Of a stretch of DNA of 64,000 bases, positions 18,563-27,581 are shown piece by piece. Position numbers and translations under genes: made by a program. The first letter of the stretch is position 1. Each line of letters begins with the position of its first letter. Below the pieces are notes generated by a model. It was given only the letters and a program-made list of their open reading frames with translations, had not been told where the DNA came from and did not search any database. The stretch comes from JAGVJT01 sp964471225 (GTDB lineage Bacteria; Pseudomonadota; Gammaproteobacteria; Legionellales; Legionellaceae), in contig CAYYEZ010000042.1 of assembly GCA_964471225.1 (NCBI GenBank), positions 27,718 through 91,717 on the forward strand, given 5' to 3'.

Positions 18563-18837
18563 CACGACAAAAAGCCAAGCTCATTCGCTCAAATTTCAGC
18601 TTGAACTCGTTAAAGGCTGCCTATTCGCCTGATTCAAGTTAAATTTTGATGAAGCGACTTAATGATAGAAAAAAGCCATGTTGAGCTCACTCCCCTTAAG
18701 ACTGACTTACGAAAAACGTCGAGATCGAGGCGGATTTTATTTTTAATGAGGAGATTTGGACTCGAGCCCATTTTTTTTGAATTTTAGTGTATTATTGATA
18801 CACTTCACATATCATCAATTCACTATAAGCGTATCTT
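18563..18837. other. Intergenic region between parC and the rhodanese gene
   Basis: No gene is seen. An imperfect inverted repeat (AAATTTCAGCTTGAA near 18591 and TTCAAGTTAAATTT near 18633) could serve as a weak parC terminator. The right half is AT-rich and carries the palindrome listed separately. Confidence 0.4.
18786..18804. promoter_or_regulatory. Operator-like palindrome upstream of the rhodanese gene
   Basis: Perfect 7-base arms (AGTGTAT, ATACACT) around TATTG, 33 bases before the ATG. The size and position suit a dimeric repressor site overlapping a promoter. No regulator gene is adjacent; its role is inferred. Confidence 0.4.
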
Positions 18838-19170
18838 ATGAATCATTTAACTGTGCCCGTCATCAGTGTTTCTTCCTTATCTGAATTATTAAAAGATAAC
18901 TCCACTGCGATACAACTTATTGATGTACGCGAAGCCCATGAGCGTGACATTTGCCATATTGGTGGCGTGCATATCCCTTTAGGTGCGCTACAAGAAAATC
19001 TCCAGCATATCGATACACAACAACCCGTGATTATTTACTGTCGCTCAGGTGGCCGGAGTCTATATGCCTGTCGTCAATTGATTGAAGCAGGATACACGGA
19101 TGTAACCAATGTTGAGGGTGGTATTCTAAGTTGGATTCAAGAGATTGATCCTTCATTACAGGCTTATTAG
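18838..19170 (+). CDS. Single-domain rhodanese (sulfurtransferase)
   Basis: A 110-residue protein forming one rhodanese domain: LIDVREAHERDICHI at about residues 27-41, and the active-site loop YCRSGGRS with catalytic Cys68. The CRSGGRS loop is that of GlpE/PspE-like thiosulfate sulfurtransferases rather than arsenate reductase-like proteins. Probably cytoplasmic, moving sulfane sulfur to a thiol acceptor such as thioredoxin. A monocistronic unit behind an operator-like palindrome. Confidence 0.88.
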   Translation: MNHLTVPVISVSSLSELLKDNSTAIQLIDVREAHERDICHIGGVHIPLGALQENLQHIDTQQPVIIYCRSGGRSLYACRQLIEAGYTDVTNVEGGILSWIQEIDPSLQAY

Positions 19171-19265
19171 GCTCTTTAATGTCATTGAGTATTCGAGTAT
19201 GGTTAAAAAGTTTAAAGAAATTATGAATATGATACTTTGAGTTTTCCAGGTCTTTACATTTTTAG

Positions 19266-19403
19266 ATTCATGATGCGCTGATGACTTTTTTCTTTCTCGT
19301 TGTTGGCATGGAAATTCGTCGTGAAATCTTTGAGAGCTCATTAAGTGACATGAGGCAAGCGATGCGGCCAATGATTGCGGCATTAGTGCGCAAAGCTATA
19401 TAA
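19266..19403 (+). pseudogene. nhaA: Remnant of Na+/H+ antiporter nhaA
   Basis: Reading 19269-19403 in one frame gives HDALMTFFFLVVGMEIRREI and then a further 24 residues ending in a TAA. This matches the NhaA segment around NDALMAVFFLLVGLEVKREL and the following LRQAAFPVIAA region. The rest of NhaA (about 390 residues) is missing: a stop lies just upstream in frame, and the sequence ends at the tail of the convergent glycosyltransferase gene. This is a deletion remnant, not a functional gene. Confidence 0.75.
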
Positions 19404-19405
19404 AA

Positions 19406-20176
19406 CTAAACCCTACTCGTAAAATACCGAGCGAAACATCGCTTGATCTCTAGAAGACGAAGCGTAAAAACCACGCGCAATGAGTCGATTATACTGTTAG
19501 CAGGAAGCTTACTTAAGCCTTTTTCTCTGTCGATAAAATCAATTGGAATTTCACAAATACGCGCTTTATTCTGATGTAAAATCCATAAAAGATGAAGCTT
19601 ATATGCATAATGATTGGACAAAAAATGCTTCGGCAACACATCAACGAGCACGCGCCGATGTGTCGCACGAAATCCGCTAGTAAAGTCCTTATATTTAAAG
19701 CTTAAGACCAGTCTTGCAACATAATTACCTAGCACAGAAAGAAACTTGCGATGTAGGCCCCAATTACTTGGAATACTTCCACCGGAAACATATCGACTAC
19801 CAATAGCCACGTCGTTTTCTTTGAGCGCCTCAAGCATAGGGAGTAAATATTTAGGTTGGTGCGATAAATCTGCATCAAACTCAATAATGATATCAGCATG
19901 TAGCGTATTAAAAGCAAAACGCATAGCTTGCAAATAAGCCGAACCCAAGCCTGTTTTTTTAGGCTCTGTTTGTAGGAAAAGTCGTAGATGATACTCCGCT
20001 TGTAATGAACGGACCTTGTTTTGTGTATCATCCGTCGAAGCACTATCAAAAACTAAAACACTCACATCATAATGATCTTGCTGCTCAATAACATGCATCA
20101 CTTGATGTATTGTTTCTTGTATAACCAAACTTTCATTATAAGTCGGAATAATAATTACGGCTTTTTCTTTTTTCAA
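19406..20176 (-). CDS. Family 2 glycosyltransferase, dolichyl/polyprenyl-phosphate mannose synthase type
   Basis: A 256-residue GT-A glycosyltransferase without membrane segments. Motifs: IIIPTYNES near the N-terminus, DSASTDDT, the nucleotide-sugar/metal site DADLSH, SRYVSGG, and DFTSGFRA. These match the DPM1-like subgroup that charges polyprenyl phosphate with a sugar. The start is TTG preceded by AGGAAA at good distance. The following gene upstream encodes a polytopic protein 41 bases away, so the pair may make and use a lipid-linked sugar. Sugar and acceptor are unknown. Confidence 0.85.
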   Translation of the reverse strand: MKKEKAVIIIPTYNESLVIQETIHQVMHVIEQQDHYDVSVLVFDSASTDDTQNKVRSLQAEYHLRLFLQTEPKKTGLGSAYLQAMRFAFNTLHADIIIEFDADLSHQPKYLLPMLEALKENDVAIGSRYVSGGSIPSNWGLHRKFLSVLGNYVARLVLSFKYKDFTSGFRATHRRVLVDVLPKHFLSNHYAYKLHLLWILHQNKARICEIPIDFIDREKGLSKLPANSIIDSLRVVFTLRLLEIKRCFARYFTSRV

Positions 20177-20217
20177 AAAAGTTTCCTATTCAAATATCTG
20201 GCAGAGTTTAATCGATA

Positions 20218-21360
20218 TTATTTTAACATCCAAGCTTGCCATGTTGATTTTAATTGAAGCAACTCCAAGCCGCGAGGGGAAAATCCATCAAAATACCAAA
20301 AATGACCGTGTGCAAGAAAAAGAGAAAAAACAAACACCATCGATAAAAAAGCAGGATTAGAAGGTGTATTAGGGCTCATACAAAACATAAATACAGCAGA
20401 AACATAAGCTAAAAAAACCCATCTATCTGCATCGATACCAAAAAATACCAATAACAAAGGCGTAAGACAAGCACACCAAGCAGCCATATAGCAAAACCAG
20501 CGATAAGCTCTCCCTGAACGAGGATCTACAAATAATCGCGCAACCCATGTCGCATAAATAACTACTAACACAATTTCAAAATAAAGGTAAATAAAATTAC
20601 CATGTGGCGGTGGGGCAATCTCATTCTGTAAATTATAAAAAGTATTACTTATAGCCTGGTTTGTATATTGATTATGAAATGTAAAAAAATACTCTGAACG
20701 CGTCCCAGGCCCTATCATTTGCACCATTTTATTAATAAAACTCTCGATCTTAGGCACCGGAACGGTTTGTAAAAATAAAGTTAAGTATAAAAAAACTAGC
20801 ATGATCACGCCTACGTCGATAACCATACGTTTCACGCTCATTTTATTCAAAAGCAACGAGACACAATAAATCGGAATAATAGTAAATAAAGCAGCCTCAT
20901 GAATGAACAAAGAGGCCACCATCAGGCAAAGGCCGACCCACTGAAATCTGATAAAAACTAAAGAAATGATTAATAAAAGATAAAGGAGTTGGTCACTATA
21001 ACCAATGATATGAAATAAATATCCACCTGTTGGTGCTAAAAAAAATAAAATCAGCATTATTTTTTGCTGAATTTTTGCTTGATAAGTATATTTTAGAACA
21101 CAAAGTAATATGGCAAATAATACACCAATTTGAATGCTACTAATCAGTGTATAGCTAAATCTCAGACTTCCTAAAGGATAAAGCAATGTGCCAAGAAGAC
21201 CTCGGCGATAAAAACCCTCAAAAAAGCTTGGGATATAGTAATTGATACTCCAAAGGCTCGGCATTCTTGAGCCGACATAAGCTGCGATACAAATTGCAAA
21301 AATCAGATAAGCATAAGCATACTTGTCGACGGAACTAATACCTTTTTTTTCGAAGTTCAT
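20218..21360 (-). CDS. Polytopic membrane protein, possible GT-C-type glycosyltransferase
   Basis: A 380-residue protein with about nine to eleven hydrophobic segments spread along its length. I do not recognise a named family. The size, the topology, conserved-looking polar residues in loops (IIGYSDQLLY, IHEAALF) and the adjacent polyprenyl-phosphate sugar synthase fit a membrane glycosyltransferase using lipid-linked sugars, but no diagnostic motif proves it. It lies in the same orientation, 41 bases upstream of the glycosyltransferase gene, and probably shares its transcript. Confidence 0.6.
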   Translation of the reverse strand: MNFEKKGISSVDKYAYAYLIFAICIAAYVGSRMPSLWSINYYIPSFFEGFYRRGLLGTLLYPLGSLRFSYTLISSIQIGVLFAILLCVLKYTYQAKIQQKIMLILFFLAPTGGYLFHIIGYSDQLLYLLLIISLVFIRFQWVGLCLMVASLFIHEAALFTIIPIYCVSLLLNKMSVKRMVIDVGVIMLVFLYLTLFLQTVPVPKIESFINKMVQMIGPGTRSEYFFTFHNQYTNQAISNTFYNLQNEIAPPPHGNFIYLYFEIVLVVIYATWVARLFVDPRSGRAYRWFCYMAAWCACLTPLLLVFFGIDADRWVFLAYVSAVFMFCMSPNTPSNPAFLSMVFVFSLFLAHGHFWYFDGFSPRGLELLQLKSTWQAWMLK

Positions 21361-21425
21361 AATATATTTTGGCTTCTATGCCATCATTCTGGAGGAGCTT
21401 ACGATTACACATTCTAAGCGCGAAT

Positions 21426-22055
21426 TCAATACGTTGATAAGTAAGCCGAGACCGCTCGCATCTCTTCTTCACTCATGTACGACGTAATCGTCTGCATGAT
21501 TTTATTTAAATCGTTTTTCCGTGTTTTGTCTTTAAAAGCCTGAAGTTGTAAAAAAGCATATTCTTCTTTTTGACTCGCCAAAACAGGGAAGCCCCCCAAG
21601 GGGTTACCCAACGCCTGGGGACCATGACAGGCGATACACGCGGGAATATGTTTTTGCGCATCACCTACGCGATAAAGCTTTTCTCCTAACTCATTTTTTT
21701 TAGAAGGACTTGGTTCGGCTCGCGTTTGCTTCGAATAAAAATAAGCAATTGCCTCGATCTCCTCATCTGTCAGTGCGGCGACAAAAGGTGACATCACTGG
21801 AGAGTGGCGTAACTCTCCTTTTTTAAAATCGTGTAATTGTTTCATTAGATAAGCTTGATGTTGTCCTGCAAGATTTGGCCATATTGGATTTGCGCTCACT
21901 CCCTGTGCACCATGACAAGCCATACAAACAGCAGACTTTTCCTTGCCAATTTCAAGCGAAGACGCTAAAGCATTTGCACCCGAACAAACACAAAATGCAA
22001 TAAAAATCATTGTGATCCACTCGTAATAGCGGAATAAAGCGTTACATATTTTCAT
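21426..22055 (-). CDS. Cytochrome c4-like dihaem protein
   Basis: A 209-residue exported protein with a signal peptide ending near residue 31 and two haem c sites: CMACH at residues 44-48 and CIACH at 140-144. Methionine-containing segments (HSPVMSP and KIMQTI) supply the probable sixth ligands. Two similar halves of about 95 residues are the cytochrome c4 plan: a periplasmic electron carrier to terminal oxidases. It is divergent from engB over a 46-base gap, a pairing common in gammaproteobacteria. Confidence 0.9.
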   Translation of the reverse strand: MKICNALFRYYEWITMIFIAFCVCSGANALASSLEIGKEKSAVCMACHGAQGVSANPIWPNLAGQHQAYLMKQLHDFKKGELRHSPVMSPFVAALTDEEIEAIAYFYSKQTRAEPSPSKKNELGEKLYRVGDAQKHIPACIACHGPQALGNPLGGFPVLASQKEEYAFLQLQAFKDKTRKNDLNKIMQTITSYMSEEEMRAVSAYLSTY

Positions 22056-22101
22056 AGGTCATATATAATCTTGTCTTAAACCAATTCAATATTATCCAAA
22101 A

Positions 22102-22713
22102 ATGAGCGTTTATAATCAAACTGTATTTTTAAAAAGTGCCGCTAAAGTTTCTCAACTTCCAGAGGATACAGGATTTGAAGTCGCATTTGCAGGGCGTTCT
22201 AATGCGGGTAAATCGAGTGCTTTGAACACGCTGACTGGGATTAAAAATCTTGCTCGCACGAGCAAAACACCCGGTCGGACTCAGCTCATTAATTTATTTT
22301 ACATGAACGACGAAGCACATCGCCTTGTGGATTTACCAGGATATGGTTATGCAAAAGTCGCAGCGAAAGTGAAACAAGAATGGCAAACACACTTAGCCCA
22401 CTATCTTGAGGTACGCCAAAGCTTAAAAGGCCTTATACTTTTAATGGATATTCGACACCCTTTAAAAGAGCTCGACCAAATGATGGTCTCATGGAGTCTT
22501 TCTCGCCAACTACCTGTTCACATTTTGCTGACAAAAGCCGATAAACTAAGCAAAAGCCAAGCTAATCAAGCACTTTCAACGGTAAAACAACATTACGCCT
22601 CTTGGATAGGGAATGGCATCAGCATTCAAACATTCTCTTCGCTCAAGCGTCAAGGATTAGAAGAGCTCATACAACAACTGGATCAATGGTTCGGGTTTTC
22701 TTGCATCGAGTAG
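22102..22713 (+). CDS. engB: Ribosome biogenesis GTPase EngB (YihA/YsxC)
   Basis: A 203-residue TRAFAC GTPase. G1 is GRSNAGKSS at residues 31-39, G3 is DLPGYGYAK, and G4 is TKADK. The short single-domain layout and the TPGRTQLIN G2 region identify EngB, required for late 50S subunit assembly. Divergent from the cytochrome c4 gene. Confidence 0.95.
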   Translation: MSVYNQTVFLKSAAKVSQLPEDTGFEVAFAGRSNAGKSSALNTLTGIKNLARTSKTPGRTQLINLFYMNDEAHRLVDLPGYGYAKVAAKVKQEWQTHLAHYLEVRQSLKGLILLMDIRHPLKELDQMMVSWSLSRQLPVHILLTKADKLSKSQANQALSTVKQHYASWIGNGISIQTFSSLKRQGLEELIQQLDQWFGFSCIE

Positions 22714-22758
22714 CAAACTAACTTATGCTCTAAGTTCGTGCTCAGTTTTTCAAACACT

Positions 22759-23256
22759 ATGAAACAAGCTCTATCATCCATACATGCTTTAGCAGAAGCT
22801 CTTGGTCAACAGTTAAAGACACGTGCGTGGTCTTTGGTCGTAGCAGAATCATGCACTGGCGGAAATTTGTGCGCTGCCATTACCGACATCCCTGGCAGCT
22901 CTGTGTGGTTCGATAGAGGATTTGTGACATATTCGAATCATGCCAAAGAAATGATGCTCAATGTCCCTCGAGCAACACTTTTAACCTATGGCGCAGTCAG
23001 TGAAGAGTCAGCGATTGCAATGGCTAATGGTGCGCTGCTCGTCAGCAATGCGAATATTAGTGTGGCTATCACAGGTGTTGCAGGCCCTACAGGTGGAAGT
23101 CGTGAAAAACCGGTAGGCACAGTCTGGATAGCATGTGCCTCTGAGAACCAAAAAACAGAAGCAAAACATTATCTTTTTGCGGGAAACCGTCAAACGATCC
23201 GTAAACAAGCTGTTTTTTCAGCATTACATGATCTGATTAACCGCTGTGCATCATGA
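22759..23256 (+). CDS. pncC: Nicotinamide-nucleotide amidohydrolase PncC (CinA C-terminal domain)
   Basis: A 165-residue stand-alone CinA-C domain. AESCTGG, GFVTYSNHAKEMMLNV, GAVSEES and GPTGGSREKPVGTVW cover the family active site. It deamidates NMN in pyridine nucleotide recycling. The ATG at 22759 gives the same length as E. coli PncC; a GTG at 22738 would add seven residues. It overlaps the next gene by four bases. Confidence 0.9.
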   Translation: MKQALSSIHALAEALGQQLKTRAWSLVVAESCTGGNLCAAITDIPGSSVWFDRGFVTYSNHAKEMMLNVPRATLLTYGAVSEESAIAMANGALLVSNANISVAITGVAGPTGGSREKPVGTVWIACASENQKTEAKHYLFAGNRQTIRKQAVFSALHDLINRCAS

Positions 23257-24437
23257 TTTCTTTTGATTATTTAATTATCGGCGGAGGCCCCGTCGGCCTC
23301 AGTGCAGCTATCGCAATCAAACAGCGTGGATTTTCCGTCGCTGTTGTCGACAAGCATTCTCTTGATGTCGAACCAATTAATCCCGGACGCGCCTACGCGA
23401 TAAATCAGTTATCGCAACATCTTCTTACCTCTCTTAATGTTTGGTCGCGTCTCCCAAAAGAAAAACTATCTCCTTATGAAAAAATGTTTGTTTGGGATCC
23501 CAAAGGGCAAGCGGAAATTAGTTTTGATTGCCGAGAGAGAGGAACTTCAACGTTAGGATTTATTGTTGAAGAACATCTTTTAAAGCAAGCCCTTTATGAA
23601 GAGTATGCAATTAACCCACTGCCACCATTAGAAGCCGAAACATTAATAGAGCATGACGATCATATTATTCTTAAAGCATATGATGACCAAGGAAATGAGC
23701 ATCTATTACGAGCAGGTATGGTATTTATCACAGATGGCGCGAGCTCATCTCTAAGACAAACGCTCAAAGTGCCTCTGACTCACTGGCCATATCATCACCA
23801 CGCGACTGTCGCAACGATACGTACTGAAAAATCGCACCAAAAAACAGCTTACCAAATTTTTACCCATGAGGGTCCGCTTGCTTTTTTACCTTTAGCCGAT
23901 CCACATCTTTGCTCCATTGTGTGGTCAGCATCCCCGGCTTTTGCCAAACATCTAAGCACTCTATCTATTGATGCCTTTAATGAAGCACTTGCGGCTACGT
24001 TTGAACAAAAATTAGGAGCATGTCAACTTGTTAGCAGTCGTCGGCAATTTCCACTACATATGCGCCATGTGGAGCAATACCATGGAAAGCGTTGGATATT
24101 AATGGGGGATGCTGCACATACGATTCACCCACTCGCAGGGCTTGGGCTAAACTTGGGATTGGCCGATTTAAATACCTGGCTTGAGCTCACTGAAAAAGCT
24201 TCACTAAGCCCCTCTATACTTGGCGCTTATCAGCGCAAAAGAAAATCGGAAACCTGGGCTGCGATTGGTTTGATGGAGCTTCTTAAAGTCACCTTCACTC
24301 AATCCACAGGACCACTGCCGTGGTTACGCGGATTAGGGATGAATGTAATCAATAAAATTACACCGCTCAAACGCTTAATGATGGACTATGCCTGCGGCAC
24401 GATTCCACACACCAAATCAGGCACAACCCCGCCATAA
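23253..24437 (+). CDS. ubiI: FAD-dependent ubiquinone hydroxylase, UbiI/VisC-like
   Basis: A 394-residue FAD monooxygenase of the UbiH/UbiI/UbiF family. Motifs: dinucleotide site GGGPVGLSAA near the N-terminus, PLADPHLCSIVWSASP in the middle, and GDAAHTIHPLAGLGLNLG for FAD ribityl contact. Similarity is closest to UbiI, which adds the C5 hydroxyl in ubiquinone synthesis. It starts inside pncC (ATGA overlap), and its last 52 bases overlap the convergent ubiH gene. In E. coli ubiI follows ubiH on the same strand; here it is inverted. Confidence 0.85.
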   Translation: MISFDYLIIGGGPVGLSAAIAIKQRGFSVAVVDKHSLDVEPINPGRAYAINQLSQHLLTSLNVWSRLPKEKLSPYEKMFVWDPKGQAEISFDCRERGTSTLGFIVEEHLLKQALYEEYAINPLPPLEAETLIEHDDHIILKAYDDQGNEHLLRAGMVFITDGASSSLRQTLKVPLTHWPYHHHATVATIRTEKSHQKTAYQIFTHEGPLAFLPLADPHLCSIVWSASPAFAKHLSTLSIDAFNEALAATFEQKLGACQLVSSRRQFPLHMRHVEQYHGKRWILMGDAAHTIHPLAGLGLNLGLADLNTWLELTEKASLSPSILGAYQRKRKSETWAAIGLMELLKVTFTQSTGPLPWLRGLGMNVINKITPLKRLMMDYACGTIPHTKSGTTPP

Positions 24438-25558
24438 CCACTCGCATAGCGGGAAACAATTTGTTTTAACAAAGAGCTGTTATCTAGCATGAGTAGGCCC
24501 AATCCTCGTGCCATAGATAATCCTGGAATTTTGGCACCGAATAGCCGAATTAAGTTATCCGTAGAAATCGTAATCACTTGCTCATCCGCCTTTCGCGAGT
24601 CCTCATAGTTAACCAAAGCCTCTTTCGTTGGACCATATTGCTTAATACATTGCGCAAGCATAGCCGCGTCTCGCAATCCTAAATTCAAACCCTGCCCTGC
24701 AATCGGATGCAACGTATGTGCAGCATTACCAATAAATACAGCTGTGCCTTGGACCTTGTTCGGCATCACTTTTTGAAATAAAGGATAAAGACTACGTTTT
24801 CCAACTTTCAGAAAACGACCCAATCGATAACCGAAAGCTGCTTGTAAAGACTTCAAAAAGGCCTCATCTGATAACTGATTGAGTAAAGCGGTGCGCTCAG
24901 GAGAGTTCACCCAAATCAAGGCGGCACGTGAATCCGTCATCGGCAACATCGCCAAAGGACCATGTTCGGTGAAGCGCTCATAAGCCCATTGCTGGTGGGG
25001 GCGTTGTAAGCCAATATTTGCGACCAAAGCCTGCTGATGATAATCTTTTTCGACTAAAGGAAGTTGACAGCAGGTTCTTAAGAAAGAATGCGCACCATCA
25101 GCCCCGACGATAATGTTTGCTCGAATCACTCGCTCTTGTGTTGGCGTTTTGACTGTAGCACAACGTGTCTCGCTATCATAATGAACTAAGTTCGCAGGCC
25201 CCAACACTGAGGCCGGTTCGCCAGCACAATACACACTCAATACCGACATCTCGACGACAGCACCCAAAGCCTCCCCCGCACGAGATAATCGCGCATGCCC
25301 AAATCGGCCTTTTTCGGACACATGAACACCCTCGATTGGGGCGTATTTTTTTTCTAATAAGGGCCAAATCTCCAGCATCTTTAGGATCTGTATGCTCGAC
25401 TGAGAAAGAGCAATACTCCTAGCGTCAAACGCATCTTTCATCAACGAGATAGGTTTATCATCAACCAATAAGACACGCAAGGACGTTGGCAATGCGCGCA
25501 TCAATACATTACCAACAACGCCCCCACCAATGATCAATACATCAACATCTTCAATCAC
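24386..25558 (-). CDS. ubiH: 2-octaprenyl-6-methoxyphenol hydroxylase UbiH
   Basis: A 390-residue FAD monooxygenase with GGGVVGNVLMRAL at the N-terminus, a central GADGAHSFLR (DG motif) and GNAAHTLHPIAGQGLNLG. Its position directly downstream of pepP, with an 8-base overlap, is the conserved pepP-ubiH arrangement and supports UbiH rather than UbiF. It hydroxylates the ubiquinone ring at C1. The 3' end overlaps the convergent ubiI-like gene by 52 bases. Confidence 0.88.
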   Translation of the reverse strand: MIEDVDVLIIGGGVVGNVLMRALPTSLRVLLVDDKPISLMKDAFDARSIALSQSSIQILKMLEIWPLLEKKYAPIEGVHVSEKGRFGHARLSRAGEALGAVVEMSVLSVYCAGEPASVLGPANLVHYDSETRCATVKTPTQERVIRANIIVGADGAHSFLRTCCQLPLVEKDYHQQALVANIGLQRPHQQWAYERFTEHGPLAMLPMTDSRAALIWVNSPERTALLNQLSDEAFLKSLQAAFGYRLGRFLKVGKRSLYPLFQKVMPNKVQGTAVFIGNAAHTLHPIAGQGLNLGLRDAAMLAQCIKQYGPTKEALVNYEDSRKADEQVITISTDNLIRLFGAKIPGLSMARGLGLLMLDNSSLLKQIVSRYASGYGGVVPDLVCGIVPQA

Positions 25559-26846
25559 GCATCACACCTTCTATTTCGTCCATCTCAACCGGAAGTTTAG
25601 CTGTCAAATTTTCATAACCATGCTCGGTCACTAAAATATCATCCTCAATACGCACACCAATTCCACGCCAAGGAGAATCCTCAGGAACAACAAGAGACGA
25701 TAAATAAAGACCGGGTTCAACAGTCAAGACCATACCGGGTTGTAAAGCGCGCCATGTGCCTTGATGTTTATAAGTACCCGCATCATGTACATCCAGTCCT
25801 AGCCAATGCCCAGATGAGTGCATATAAAAAGATTTGTAAGCCTGCTGCTCAATGAGCGTATCTCGACTGCCTTGTAAAAGATTTAAATCAATCAAACCCT
25901 CCGTCAAAACACGAACCATTATTTCTTGAATCTCAGGCCATAATAGACCTGGCTTTATCATCGCAATACCCGCCTGTTGCGCTTTCAATACTAGTTCATA
26001 AATAGCGCGCTGCTCACCCAAAAATCGTCCATTCGCAGGAATAGTTCGGGTAATATCCGATGCATAATGCTGATACTCTCCACCGGCGTCAATCAACACA
26101 AGTTGATCTCGAAGAAGAGGTTGATTATTAGCAGTATAATGCAAAACACATGCATTTTCCCCAGACGCTACAATCGAATCGTAGGCCACCGCACGACAAC
26201 CGTGTCGCATCACTTCATATAGAAACTCGGCTTCTAGCTCGTACTCTGTCTCTAATGCACGGCAACGCTGCATCATACGCAAATGCCCCGCTGTTGAAAT
26301 ACGTGCAGCCTCACGCATCAACAAAAGCTCATCTGAATCTTTGAAAACACGCATCTCACCGATCAGTGGCGCAATATCTCTTAATATTTCAGGAACCATC
26401 TTGCCTTGGCGGACCTTTCCTTTTACCTTCCCCCAAGCTTCCAGAATCATCTTTTCATACGCAGGCGCTCGAGTAAATGGGAAATAAATCGCCTCTTTCT
26501 CAAGTAAAAGCTCGGGTAGCATGGTAGAAAATGCATCAATAGAATAAGCCTTATCGACATTTAATGACGATATTGCTCTTTCCTGCCCCAATCTCGGTCC
26601 TGTCCATAATTCCTCACTGGGTACACGTATACGATTGAATAAAATACTTTCGCCAAGCTCTCCTGACGTAAGGACAAGCAATGCATCCGGCTCATCAAAG
26701 CCGGTCAGATAATAAAAATCACTATCCTGACGGAATCGATAATGTGCATCCCCATTACGAATCACCTCCTGTGCACCAGGAATAATTGCGATAGCGTTAG
26801 AAGGCAACGCTTTTGCTAATTGTTGACGACGAATTCGATAAGGCAT
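25551..26846 (-). CDS. pepP: Xaa-Pro aminopeptidase PepP
   Basis: A 431-residue M24 metallopeptidase with an N-terminal creatinase-like domain and the pita-bread catalytic domain. Metal ligands are visible: two Asp in LIDAGGEYQHYASDITRT, His in HSSGHWLGLDVHD, and Glu in VEPGLYL and VRIEDD. It releases N-terminal residues preceding proline. Length is close to E. coli PepP (441). It is upstream of and overlapping ubiH. Confidence 0.93.
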   Translation of the reverse strand: MPYRIRRQQLAKALPSNAIAIIPGAQEVIRNGDAHYRFRQDSDFYYLTGFDEPDALLVLTSGELGESILFNRIRVPSEELWTGPRLGQERAISSLNVDKAYSIDAFSTMLPELLLEKEAIYFPFTRAPAYEKMILEAWGKVKGKVRQGKMVPEILRDIAPLIGEMRVFKDSDELLLMREAARISTAGHLRMMQRCRALETEYELEAEFLYEVMRHGCRAVAYDSIVASGENACVLHYTANNQPLLRDQLVLIDAGGEYQHYASDITRTIPANGRFLGEQRAIYELVLKAQQAGIAMIKPGLLWPEIQEIMVRVLTEGLIDLNLLQGSRDTLIEQQAYKSFYMHSSGHWLGLDVHDAGTYKHQGTWRALQPGMVLTVEPGLYLSSLVVPEDSPWRGIGVRIEDDILVTEHGYENLTAKLPVEMDEIEGVMRD

Positions 26847-26939
26847 CTCTGTCTATGACCTTAAAAGATATTTTTTTACACTATACCAAAGATACCTCAA
26901 AATTGTTAATCTATTCCTTTTTGTTGGGGTCGAAAATTC

Positions 26940-27581
26940 ATGCGAGAGCAGAGCTTTGTTGATCAAATTATTTTGCACGCGGATACCTTCTTGCGCGTTC
27001 TTTTTGTGCCACAACAACGCCCGCACCAGCGAGAAAATCCTGCAAAGAATATTCCCGACACCACACTCACGCTTGCAGAAAAAAAGCATGTTGCAGGACT
27101 CATGCGAGTCAATCACGCAGGAGAAGTTTGCGCACAAGCACTCTATCAAGGACAAGCATTAACAGCAAAACTTGAGCAAGTACGAACACAAATGGTCTTG
27201 GCAGCCAGTGAAGAAATCGATCATTTAGCCTGGTGTGAAGAAAGGCTTAAAGAGCTCGAAAGTACAACCAGCGTACTTAATCCTGTTTGGTATGTTGGCT
27301 CTTTTTTTATTGGCGCTTTAGCCGGCTTTATTGGCGATGCGTTGAGTTTAGGATTTGTGGCCGAAACAGAGCGCCAAGTTACCGCCCATTTAAATCAACA
27401 CTTAGATAGGCTACCTCAGCACGATCTAAAAACCAAAGTCATTTTAGAACAAATGAAAACAGATGAAATAGCACATGCGAACGCTGCTGTCGCCGCCGGC
27501 GGCAAGGAGCTCCCTTCTTTGATAAAAAAACTCATGTATGCAACCTCGAAACTACTCACAACAGCCAGCTATAAAATTTAA
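26940..27581 (+). CDS. coq7: Ubiquinone biosynthesis di-iron hydroxylase Coq7
   Basis: A 213-residue ferritin-like di-iron monooxygenase. Ligand motifs occur in order: RVNHAGEVCAQALY (Glu), SEEIDHLAWC (ExxH), VAETERQVTAHL (Glu) and TDEIAHANAA (ExxH). Coq7 performs the final ring hydroxylation in ubiquinone synthesis, replacing UbiF in organisms such as Legionella and Pseudomonas. It lies close to ubiH and ubiI, so three hydroxylases of one pathway cluster here. The end overlaps the start assigned to pagP. Confidence 0.93.
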   Translation: MREQSFVDQIILHADTFLRVLFVPQQRPHQRENPAKNIPDTTLTLAEKKHVAGLMRVNHAGEVCAQALYQGQALTAKLEQVRTQMVLAASEEIDHLAWCEERLKELESTTSVLNPVWYVGSFFIGALAGFIGDALSLGFVAETERQVTAHLNQHLDRLPQHDLKTKVILEQMKTDEIAHANAAVAAGGKELPSLIKKLMYATSKLLTTASYKI

